This document shows positions 28,101-40,100 of a stretch of DNA of 64,000 bases, one piece after another. Below the pieces are notes generated by a model, which made no database searches, was not told the DNA's origin, and saw nothing but the letters and a program-made list of their open reading frames with translations. The DNA is from Argopecten irradians (taxonomy: Eukaryota > Mollusca > Bivalvia > Pectinida > Pectinidae). The DNA lies in assembly GCF_041381155.1 (NCBI RefSeq), contig NC_091134.1:41995338-42059337 (forward strand), in the 5' to 3' direction. Within the stretch, counting starts at the first letter, position 1; each line of letters opens with the position of its first letter. A program made the translations under genes and the position numbers.

Positions 28101-31100
28101 AATGTTGCATTACCTGGGCATAACAACTAAGGAAGGTGACAGTATTTTCATGCGAAACATTGATTGGGCATCATACACTTTTTAAAATGAATAGTCGAGC
28201 AAAGAAAACCAGTCCAAATGCCTTCATTGGCCTTCCAAAATCTTCACATATCAAAACGACGGTCAAGTTCTGCTATCGTTGCCCAGTTCTGACCATTGAA
28301 ATAATGGAAAAGTTCTAAAAATAAATTCGCCGAACTCTTTGAAAACGAGGCTGCGTGGAAATGAAATCATTTACACAGCTTGCTGGGAGGACGTTTTAAG
28401 ATTCCTATAATTTAAATTAAGTTCTTTGCATCAGAGCGATTTTGACGGCAGATTTTATTTTTCGATTTCATAAGAAATTATACTGGATAAAATCACACCA
28501 TTTTAACCGCCTACACTTTAGCCTTCCTTTGCCCGATTGTTCACTTTAACAGCTTTATCTGGAAAATGCGTAAATGATTTTTCTCATTATTACATACACA
28601 TGTTCTCCTTGGTACTTTATTTATAAACATGTGCTTCGTTATTTAATGGTAACATAGAAATTCAGGCATCCCGAATTTTGATAAAACTTCAAAATGCAAT
28701 GAATATATGCCGAGACTCCTTGTGTTATCAAAGGTTGGAATGAAAAGACAAGATAAGCCTAAGAGGAAATATATATCTTATACTTATAATTACTTTTGAC
28801 TCATAAAACTTTCAGACATTAGTGTCAAGTTTCCTTTAGGATCTTCAGTCTGTTGGAATACTTTTCAATGTTTTGAGCACGTTGTGTAAAACTACTAACA
28901 TGGGACATTGTTTCCGTTTCTTTCGATACCTGTTGAAGTATTTTACTTACAAAATTTAAAGAAAATGAACATATATGTTGCCAGTGATATATTTCCTGTG
29001 GTATTTCACTTTGATATAACTTGCTTTGAAAATACATGCATAGTATTTTTATTCATCTTACAGTGTCCACTCTTATGGTGGGTGGTATCACATTTGAAAA
29101 TAAAGGGTCAGATTCAGTCAACATCAGCTGGACCCCTCCAGCAGAATACACTGATCAGGTCACTAGATATGAGGTATCATCGGTACCACCAGAAATCATC
29201 AATGGTTATACAGAATACAGCGCCCAGCTGCTTACAGTTGTGCATTTGGAGGGATTTACACCAGGACAGACCTATACCTTTTCTGTCAGCTCTGTGGAGT
29301 CTGGCAGTCGTACACAAGAACAGATGACATCGATCACATCTTCTCCAATAACTATGAGTATGCATTAAAGGCTACGAGAAAATGGCATTGTATTGTAAAA
29401 TATTATATGTTGATGATTTAAGCTGCACACACTGCTCGAATCATAAGATTTATTAGATATCCGATATCATCTTTTGCATACATTTGACTTGAAATCATAA
29501 CAGTTTTTAATTTTTTTTTTCGTTGTAGAAGTTGTAGAACCAGTAAAACCAACATCAGTTTTAACGGCAGATGTTGATGGTCCCGTGATCATGATATCCT
29601 GGACTCGTCCTAATGGGGTCAAAACTAGTTACGATGTCTTCACTACTCCATCACTAAGTCCCACCACCACATCTACAGAATCTATAACCTACAGCACAGG
29701 TGTAATAGACGGACAGAGGTACAATATCTCTATTACCACAGTCAGTGGTAGTGAAAGGAGTGATCCTCTGGTGGCTACCTTCAGGACAGTGTCCAAAAGT
29801 AAGTACATGATACAGAATCTATAACCTACAGTACAGGTGTAATAGATGGACAACAACATATCTATTACCACAGTAAGCTGGTAGTGAGAGGAGTGATCCT
29901 CTGGTGGCTACCTACAGGACAGTGTCCAAAAGTAAGTACATGATACAGAATCTATAACCTACAGTACAGGTGTAATAGATGGACAACAACATCTCTATTA
30001 CCACAGTCAGTGGTTGTGAGAGGAGTGTCATCTGGTGCTACCTTCAGGACAGTGTCCAAAAGTAAGTACATTATACAGAATCTATAACCTGCAGTACAGG
30101 TGTAATAGATGGACAACAACATCTCTATTACCACAGTCAGTGGTAGTGAGAGGAGTGGTCCTCTGGTGGCTACCTCCAAGACAGTGTCCAAAAGTAAGTA
30201 CATGATACAGAATATATAACCTAAATTACGAGTGTAATACATGGACAGAAATACAACATCTCTATTACCACAGTCAGTGGTAGTGTAAAGAGTGATCCTA
30301 TGGTAGCTACCTTCAAGACAGTGTCCAAAAGTAAGTACATGATACAGAACCTATATCCTACAGTACAGGTGTAATAGATGGACAAACAACATCTCTATTA
30401 CCACAATCAGTGGTAGTTAGAGGAGTGATCCCTTTGCGGTTGCCTTCAGGACAGTGTCCAAGAGTAAGTACATGGTACAGAATCTATAACCTGCAGTACA
30501 GGTGTAAGAGATGGACAACAACATATCTATTACCACAGTCAGTGGTATTGAGAGGAGTGATCCTCTGGTGGCTAACTTTAGGACAGTGTCCAAAAGTAAG
30601 TACCTGATACAAAATTATATATTTACTAGAAGGTATATGCTTTATATACATGATGTATATTAAGTGCAGTTTATATACGTATTCCTTTTTATCAGTAGAA
30701 TGGTTCTCTTGGCAAATTACCACTATTCATTTGAGTTTGAAACGAACGTAGACATTTGCAAGGAACTGAAATTAGATCGGTTATATTCTCTTCTCTTGGT
30801 ATGCCGACTTTCTTCAACCCTAAAAAGGGTCCGCCGTCCACCGTGCCGTTCGCTGTGCGCTGTGCGCCGTGCGTAAACTTTTCACATTTTGAACTTCTTC
30901 TCCAGTTCTACCAGTGCGGTTTGGCTGAAACTTACATAAAATGACCCTGACATGGTCCAGACAAAGTGTTGTTATTTTTCGGATCGTTCCGAAATCGAAG
31001 ATGGATGCAACAGCCGCCATCTTGAAAACACATTTTGAGCTTCTTCTCAAGTTCTACCGGTGCGATTTGGCTGAAACTTGCATTAAATCATCCTGACATG

Positions 31101-34100
31101 GTCCCGACAAAGTGTTGTTACATCTCTGGGTGATCACAAACCGAAGATGGCTGTCATGACACTATATCTAAATAATTTTCCATACGATTATTGCCAAGGT
31201 TGTCAGATGACCGTTAAAGCCCTTGGGCCTCTTGTGTTGATGTTCTGTTTCATTTTTAAAAGTTGATCTCTTACTACTCAGCACCCGATCCTCCTACATC
31301 TCTTACCTGTCAGACCACAACCGACAAGTCTATCACCCTATCATGGATCCCTCCATCACTACCACGAGGCGATATCCAGTATTACGTGGTTAATAGTTAT
31401 TCGACTGGTGATATGTATACCACGACGTCTAGTCTAACAGTGTTTACAGTTAATAGCGGTCTGCAGCCAGGTAAGATTGGTCTTCAAACAGTATCCTACA
31501 CTAATAGTTATAGGTAATTTACATTGTTCATATCATCTTTAATAAACCTTGATGTTTTGATGAGTACGAGTTTCACTTCATCTTTAAAAATGCATTCTTG
31601 TTTTCGTAACGATGAATTTGAAATTTAATGGCAACTTTGTTTTCGTCAAACAAATCTACTTGTTTCCTATTTCAGCATCATACTACGCATTCAGTGTGGC
31701 TACAGTCAATGATGCAGTAACAGAAAATAACCGCAGCTCGTTCAGTTCTGTGTTAGGGTGTTACACTAAATCAGCCAGTAAGTAAAGCATAGACAATATA
31801 ATTATTTACTATGCTGTATGGCATACTTAATGCCAAAGTAACAACATCACTTACATATCCTTTTGCGTGTGGAAGATTTTGTGTCAGACTGAAGAATAAT
31901 ATGAGAAAAGGGGCTCGACCCGTCTGTTGAAAACATATCATGTACAACATTTATTCATGAGAAAATCATGTGATGTGTAGCGAGAATGGACTGGGTCAAT
32001 CATCGGTGACCAGGTAGTTCAGTCCGTAGAACACTCGGCTGGTGTTCGGATGATTCCAGGTTCGAATCTCGGTCTGGCAACTACACTTTCTTCACTACTG
32101 TTACAGTTGTAAGCCGAAACTACCGACCTTATTGAAATGAATGCTCTGGCGGGATAACATGTTTGATAAATCAAGAATTTTACTTGTCTATTTTAGGTTA
32201 TTTTAAAAGCAGAAAAAAATTAGTATTACTCAGTATGCGCTATATGAGTCAAATTACATATATGCATATCTAAATATTGTCAAGATATTTTCGTTTGTTT
32301 TTCATTTCGTAGTGTCCGTACCGCCTTCATCCTTAATCGTATCGGCTGTTCAGAGCCGACAGTTTACCCTGCACTGGACCAAACCGTCTCGAACTAACGG
32401 CTACCTGAGTGGGTACCGCTTCACATTGCTGGCCTGGAACATGTGTGTCCAGGAGGTTCTCTTTCCATGTATGTCGTGTCCAGGGGTAAGGAACTTTTTT
32501 CTGTAACGGTATTGGACTAGGAGGAAATTGTAGCGGAATTAATTTTAAAAAAATGCTTGTTTTTCAAGATGGCCGACATAGAAATTTTTAAATTATAATA
32601 TCTTGGTAACTAGTTGATATAGAATCCTAGTTTTTGTTTGTTGTAATCCTATATGTTTAGGGTTACTGAACGTTAGTAATTGGTAAAAGTTGTTGTCAGC
32701 CATCTTGTTTTTTTTAAAATGGCCGCCATAGATATAATTAAAATATAATATCCTGAAAGCTAATTCATAAAGAGTCATTGCTGTATTTTCTTCGTTACTT
32801 AATACAAATTCAAATGTTAATAATTGATAAAGGCTGTCGGCAATATTTTTTTAATAATTTCGAAGACATTTTCAAAGTATGGCTAAAATATGATTAAAAT
32901 TACGAAAATCGCTTGGTCATCGACAGGGAACTCCCGAGGGAGGTAGTGAAAACTTTGCGCTGTGTTCTTCTTTTTGTCCATTTGTTCGCAATGTTATCAC
33001 TTAGTGCATTATCTATTTTGAACATTATCTCATATACAAATATTTCATGGGTTACTGTGCTAAGGCCGAAGCAATATAACATTTGTTGATTACCATCATC
33101 GAGGTGTAAATATTATGAACTAGAGCACAGTAACCCATGAAAAATTTGTTTTATAGCATAATCAATAAATCACTAGTTTTTTTAGTTGATTTTAATGAAT
33201 TCCAAAATCACAGATCACAATCTTCACCACCGTACCGGACGGAAAAGGTTCAAATCATATTGAAGATTGGCGTCTTGTCCACGTACTTCATGGTGTAACT
33301 CCACTTTTCATATCGTATAGCATTCTTTTAAATTATTAGAACTATATGCAGCCTTTCAATCCATAGATTTGTAGTGTTCGTCCTCTACTTGATAAAACTA
33401 GCTGTCAAGCAAAGCGAGCAACGTCTATGGCGGGCTTGATCCGATATATATAAAGCTTGCGCGGAACTGAGCGTGAACCTTTGTGACGTGATAATAACGT
33501 AACTCACTTGTACGCGCGAATCCTCGGAGGTTTTCTACAAAGTTAGACAACAACGGTGAGAAGTTTCAAAAGTCGTGCAATATAACATCTCGAACCGTGC
33601 AATATAACATCTCGAACCGTGCAATATAACGTTACCATAGAAGCGTGCAATATAACTTCGAACTGTGCAATATGACAAACATTTATTGAATGGTGGGAAT
33701 AATAGTTGAAAATATTATATCTCCTCATATAAAGATTGGTGTAAACAAATTATGTGATAATGTACTATATGGCATTTGAAGTTGGTGTTTGGGTAATCCT
33801 AGGTAAGACGATATATCACACACCAAAATCAAGCCACTGTGATTTTTCTGAAAACAAAAATCCATTTGTTAGGTTGTCATGAAACGGAAACGAGAATTTT
33901 CAAATATATTGAAAACTTATACATATATGCATAGTTTGTGTGGGTTTGTTTTTGGTGTGCTATTAACAAGGTGTCCGATTTGTTCTTTTTCCTATATTTT
34001 CAAAATGGCTCTTATGTAAATATAAATTGCTATTTATCTCCCTACGTTTTGAATAATTTTAATTATTGTCAAACAATTTTCAAACAATTAGTTGATTGGG

Positions 34101-37100
34101 CCTATCGTTCTTTTAACAACCAGGATCCCCCATGTAAGCAGTTTATTGAGTGTATGAATGTATGTTTTGGGAAGTTGCTGTATAATCGTATTGTGTCTCC
34201 ATGTAATACTGGAACTGTTACATAACTTAATTTCTATAGTAATATCCCAATTAAGCATGCCGCTTTACAACAACCCACCAGGTAGTATTGTACTGATTAT
34301 GGACAAACCAGTAGTTCCATTCTCTTAATGCTAAGTGCTTAGCAGAACAAGAAACTTTTAATTACCTTTTTATAGACAATAGCGTGCCTTGACCAGAAGA
34401 CAGAAATTTAGTCTTCTTTTAAGATCACTTCTAACGCTCTGCATACAGTACAGGCATATCTTAATAATATATTATATTTATTGATATGATATTTAATGCG
34501 CTTGCAGTGAGACATTTATCATATTTATAGTTTTGCTTTTGATTATTTTTCTCTTAAACGCTAACCCAATGACGAGATTGGAATAACAATTTTATGTAGA
34601 CCACCTTAATCTAGATCCAGTGTAGGAGCTGGTTCCTTCTTTCTGTTGTTATCATGTAATAACATTATATTTCAGATATACACATTCACACATTCTACCT
34701 CTTTACTTGTAAATGAATTCATAATATAGTAACATTAATTTAGCGAACTAAATTGTCCTATCGTATATGCTAAATATGGTAATCCCCTCGCCTAAAGGAC
34801 ATCTTATGATGTTCCAGTACCTTAAACTAATCGATAGATAGATCAGACATGTTTTGTTTTCTTTCTTAAGCTGGTTCGATACAGTTAGGTCTAAAAAATT
34901 CCCATCGTTTAATTTTCTTTAAAAATTGTTCACTGAAAGATTGGTTGATAAACTGTTTATTAAGGCTTTAATTTGAAATGTGATCTAGCGGTTTTGGAAA
35001 TATTGTACTCTCAATAACCCTACTTTACCGTCTGTTTTTCGCAAAATACAATTTTACAAACATATTTTCAAAGCTTGGTAATTGACTGAAATATTACAAA
35101 CAACAACATTTTTTATCTTCAATATATAAGTTAATATGGCTATCGATGACCTCAATGCCATTTCCACTCTCAAAAATACATTAATTGTGATGTTTTTACG
35201 CGAATGCGTATAAATGAGGCCTAAAAAAGCTATCCTTTGCATTTGAATTTCAATTTAAATACCTAATTTCAAAAAATTGTGTCGTTTAATTTTCTTTAAT
35301 TATTGTCCACATAATAAGACAGTTGTTTGGGTTACGATGAAAGAATATAAAAAAAAAATTGAGTAATTATCCTTCATATACCTCTACCCCCTAAAAATGA
35401 CTTTTTTCCCAATAATATAATTAGACCGAAATCGAGCGGTAATATTTTTATAAGTACATCTTATGTATTCAACACTATAAAGTGAAACAGTCTGATAATA
35501 TAAATTGTTATAACTGTTAATTTTATGTCACGATACCTGGATATAATATCTGGAAAATGATTTTGGAAAATTCCGTTTAAAGATTCCACTTCAATTGCCC
35601 TTTAGACAATCCATGATTTTATATTGTTCTAGCGGGAAAATATTTTATCAAAATCTATCTTTCCATCGTCAAGCTTCTATTGTCGTTTGAGGCAGAGCTT
35701 CAACCATAAATTTAAATTTGTAAAAAATTGTAGCCATGAATAGCGTCTACGTGACAACGTTCGAAGTTGATAACTTCAGCTTGATCACAAAAATGTCGAT
35801 AAAATCGATGTCATCATACACAACTCTATATCTTTGTATGTTTTTTTAGGAGATATCTGCATATCTAAAAATGTAGCTCTGTATTTATTATCCTAAGTAA
35901 ACTAAAACAGATTTTTGGATCCTCAAGATTACCGGTACTGTAAGTGTACGCCTAAGTACGCCTGATTTACGTTCAGCTCATTACTGTAGATAGGAAAATA
36001 ATTAGTCTATGCCTTACATGTACATGTTTAGTTTCTATATCACAGACATAATACTGTTGTTGGCACTAGTTTACATGTGCTTTTTTTCGTAAGATAATAT
36101 TTGATCAACTGAATCAGTGTACTTCCATGCATTTTTTCAAAACAGGAAATACATGTGTAAGCTTTCATGCATCATCTAAATACAGTAGTTATGTCTTATC
36201 GTACATGTATACAGTAAATAATGTCTTGTTTTACCGAACACAATATTCATGAAATATACTGACTTGTACAAATGGAACGAAAAGCACGGGTCGGTTGATG
36301 GAGAGATGAAAATATTTCTGTATTTGTATTTTTATACTAAAGAAATTACTCGGCCAAAATTTGAATATCTTAATTATGCATCTTCCTTAAAACATATACA
36401 ATGTATATTAAGTGTCAAATATTTCCCAGTTTTAACGGAGTTGAACAGAAAGTGTTTTAATCACTTGATTGTTATGAAATCTCATTTTATTCAAAACAAG
36501 ATCTTATCGGCGTATATCAGTCCGTTTGTATGAGTTATGTAATTTGCTTCTCAAAAGATACATGTACATGTAGCTTCATATTATTTTAGCCTAGCCAAAT
36601 TAAAAGATCTGACAACATTATTTTTCTAGTTTGTCGAAGCTAGGTCCTACACCTACCGTACAAACTTTGATTTTCACCCGGTATCAAGCTTTCGACAAAC
36701 CGAACTAAGTACAATATCGACAAATACGCCGTTTATCGACTATACTATCCTGATGTTAACGTTAAAAGATAAGATATCGTTAGATGGATAACATATAGAT
36801 CGCTACTCTTCATAATCTTAGTCACAAAAGAGTTTTCACGCGTAGTTCCGAATGCACTCTTCGACCCGAGGAGGTCCGAGCGAACGGCGCATTCGATCAC
36901 TGTTCGGAACGTCCTTAAACGAGGTTCAAAGGTAAATATCTCTGTTCTGAGTCTACTATATGGCCTAGTGGCTCACCTAGATGGACGTAGGGCGTTAATA
37001 TGGTACATGTTTCTATCATTGAATTGTCGTCAAATGCGAATAATTTTAGGATCTAATGTTTTTTTCTTCTTCCTAAAGTCTCTCATGACATCGCCACATT

Positions 37101-40100
37101 CTTGGCCCTGAGTTAAGAATATGAGGTAGGCTCTGTTTCTGTCCCCTGGCTGAGACACATCATAGTCTGTAAAAGTGGTAAAAGTCCCTGTTCTTGCTTA
37201 GCACTAAGCATTAGTGAAGCGAAACGACGGCCATTGCTGTTGTCAGTATGTTTTCGGGTTAGATATGTTTTTCTTTGTCTTTAGGCTGTATGCTTATAAA
37301 TCTCTGTCTACCAAATATACAAATATTCATACATAGACAATTAATGGGCATATATTGCAAACAGAGATGGTCATTTCTCAATGACTTCTAGCTATTATAC
37401 CGCTAAAAGATCTAAATTAAGATCTGGAAGATATTATCGAAATAGGTTTTTTTTTATTGACGGCAATGGATGAAATATATGTCACAGTTTCTTGGTTTCG
37501 GTATGCTGTCTATCGACTTCCCGAATCAATTGACCAGGTATGAGAGATTCCGGTGCCATATGGAAAAGAAAATATAGCCCGAACATTTTTTTTTTAAACT
37601 GCAAGAGGTCAAAATAGGTCACATTGATTTATTACTATGTTAAATTGCACAAGGTCAAAAAAGGTTACAATACTTTGGTTTTGGTATGTTACAAACACTC
37701 TTTCCAAGGTGAAACCTTACATCTCATTATAAGTACTAAATATTTTATAGTATTGGAGTAAAGTCAAGATATGACCACGTACAATTGTACGCAAAGAAGA
37801 AAAATCGAGTGGTGAAAGGACAAACTGACGGAACAACACGACACAAAACTGTACCTTTGCCACTTGTTCGAGACCGAGGAATTTAAAAAAACAACATCAC
37901 TAAATAGGTTTTTATTCATGGAATAATTCAAGATAGAAATTATATAGTCGTTCTGTGCTCACTCTATGGATATCATTTTGGGCATTTTGCTAATACAAGA
38001 CACTAATTGCTAAAATAAAAATAGTCATTTTAGCATTTTTTCCTTAGCCATTTTTTTTATTACTGAAGAAAGAGAATAAATTTGTAGTTTCATTTTTTTA
38101 TTCTAAATGCCTGAGCTATCAAATCCATATGATTCAAAATGGATTTTAAGTTCCTAAACATTTGTCATTTCAAGTGTTACACTGAAAAAATAATAGCCTG
38201 GTTATGGCCTTGAAGAATAGGGAGGGATATGTGAAAGAAGTATGAAAATACCATGTTCTTTTATTATTCGCTTAGTTTACTTTTAGAAATTTAAAGCATT
38301 GCAAATTTTGCCCTATGCGCTATTGTAGATATCGTAATTTTTAAAAGACAAAAAGTGACTTTGTTGGGCACTAGGTGTGTTCTGCTAAAAATATTTCTTT
38401 TTTTTTTGTTAAAGATAAAAGAAAGGTTTTAGCAACTTTTCCTAAGGCGTTTTTTTTATATAGAGTTACCAGTGTCATTAACACATTCTAATTATAAAAT
38501 GATGGCCATAATTGAAAACCAATGTGTCTGGAAGGAAAGCCTTTTTTTACATTCAATAACTTTCATAAAAGCATTGACACAAAAATTAGGATTCTACGTC
38601 AGTTAAGATTTAAAATATTACACTTTAAATATTTCTGCGGCGGCTATTTTGAAAAAAAAAAGAAGACGACAAGGTTGCTGATACCTTTACCAATTATTAA
38701 AAATTATCAAAGTTCCATGTGCTGTAACTTGGCGAGAATTTGGAATGTTTATTTTTTCTTATTAATCTATTGAAAACCATAAGGTTTGATAAATTAGGCC
38801 GTGAAAAGCATTCAAATGGCCTCAGATGCCTTAAAGGATTTGTGCAGTCAAAAATGATAATTTCAGTTTATGCTGGAAATGGCTTTATTAGCACGTGTAG
38901 AAACCTCTCCGTGCCGCGCGCGACCGGAAATAACCCGTAAGAAATCGATATCGAGGTCCAAAATTCTGGCCGCCCGATTATGCATATTTTCTAGCTCTAA
39001 ACCGTGTGACGTCACAATAGTCAGTGGTTTATAGCTGTACCATAACTGGTGTGCTATCACTTACATCGACTGTCACAGAAAAAGCCGGTGTACGATTTTT
39101 TATGATTACTTTTGAGTGAAGTTAATCGTATAATAACTTTTGCTCGAATGTAAATAACTAAAAGAGTGAAAATCGATGTTTCAAATACTCTAATTTATGC
39201 TCTAATAGCAGGTATCTTCATGTAATTATGAAAGAAAATCCACACAGAAATGAAAGTTTCGGATTTTTTTTGTCGAGGAGTTCAGCAACGAATAAGCTTT
39301 AATTAGATAATATTTTCCTATTGTCTGTATCTTTAATACATTGTGAATTACAAAGTTTGTGACTGTAAAATGAAATTTTACGTAACAATTTAAGAAATCC
39401 TTGATTAAAGTATTGACGTACGTACACACACCGATGATTGATCATTACAAACATTGTGTTGTGTGTTGTTAACCGAAGAAAATTGAGATACAATTATTAC
39501 AATACCGTAAAACGTTTCAACATATGGTAGAAAGAATTTATTTTTGATATTATAAAAGATCTAAATATTGAGATATTAAACAAAACAAACTATTTTTTTC
39601 AGACCGTGCGGTCGCTTTCAATTTTTAATCGATATACGTGTAGATACTCCGATATAGTTATATAATTAGCCATGCCTTTAGTTTGATGGTTATGTAATAC
39701 CTGGACCAGGATGTTTGTTTACCAGTACACAACGCCATTCATCGAACTCACCTGTAATTATCTGGCCGCGGGCAATTTGCTATTCGGTGGATATATCGGG
39801 TATTTGCTATTGTCTTGCTGTCAATCATGGTTAGGACATCTGTTAATTGGATTGTGATTTGTATTATGGAAACCCCGTACATCTATGCTCTAGGGTTTTT
39901 TTATTGTCACCTCCATTTTTAAAATGAAGATGTAAAGCAAATGGAAATAAAATATCCCTGATCATACCTACGGTATATATATGTCTCGTCCACAGGTAAA
40001 ACATATAATGGAAGTTCTTATTACAAAAATGGTTCAGCTAAAATTACTGTAGATAGGAAAATAATTACCGTCTATGCCTTCATGTACATGTTTAGTTTTC

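Larger units (their letters stand above)
32486..35970. other. 13.6-kb intron, left part
   Basis: No convincing exon. Contains repeat units of the aagatggccgac type (32560-32850), a ~110-bp inverted-repeat element (33037-33147) and a 22-bp repeat array (33574-33677). From 34250 to 35970 I see only AT-rich sequence. Confidence 0.55.
35971..40031 (+). repeat. ~4.06-kb intronic tandem duplication, copy 1
   Basis: Starts at gttcagctcattactg and is repeated with a period of about 4,061 bases. Long blocks are base-identical with 40032-44118. Differences are mainly one-base indels in homopolymers, plus a ~35-bp segment near 40124-40160 missing from this copy. No gene inside; it contains a gtaggctctgtttctgtccc repeat (37125) and a tgacgtca site (39007). 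Confidence 0.92.

Noticed and set aside
29799-30595. Extra FN3 domains encoded by the array
   Set aside because: Each unit has only the 3' half of the domain, contains an in-frame stop, and mostly carries a 5-base deletion.
29689-30723. Minus-strand open frames with YYTCTVGYRFCIMYLLLD-like repeats
   Set aside because: They are the antisense of the ~132-bp exon-end array and have no independent support.
30664-31050. Open frames across the GC-rich ccgtgccgttcgctgtgcgc tract
   Set aside because: They lie in the left end of a pearl/Helentron-like repeat; not genes.
32008-32080. A functional tRNA gene
   Set aside because: B-box-like sequence is present but the acceptor and anticodon stems do not pair; better read as a SINE head.
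33214-33282. Possible phase-0 exon (ITIFTTVPDGKG...) after acceptor aaaatcacag
   Set aside because: It would add another ~23 residues to an FN3 that is already long, the only phase-0 donor (gtactt) is poor, and 32485 joins 46062 directly in phase. Left out, though transcript data could revive it.
33938-34225. 95-codon open frame (…FGKLLYNRIVSPCNTGTVT)
   Set aside because: No known domain or splice signal; inside an intron. It could be a fragment of an old element, but I cannot name one.
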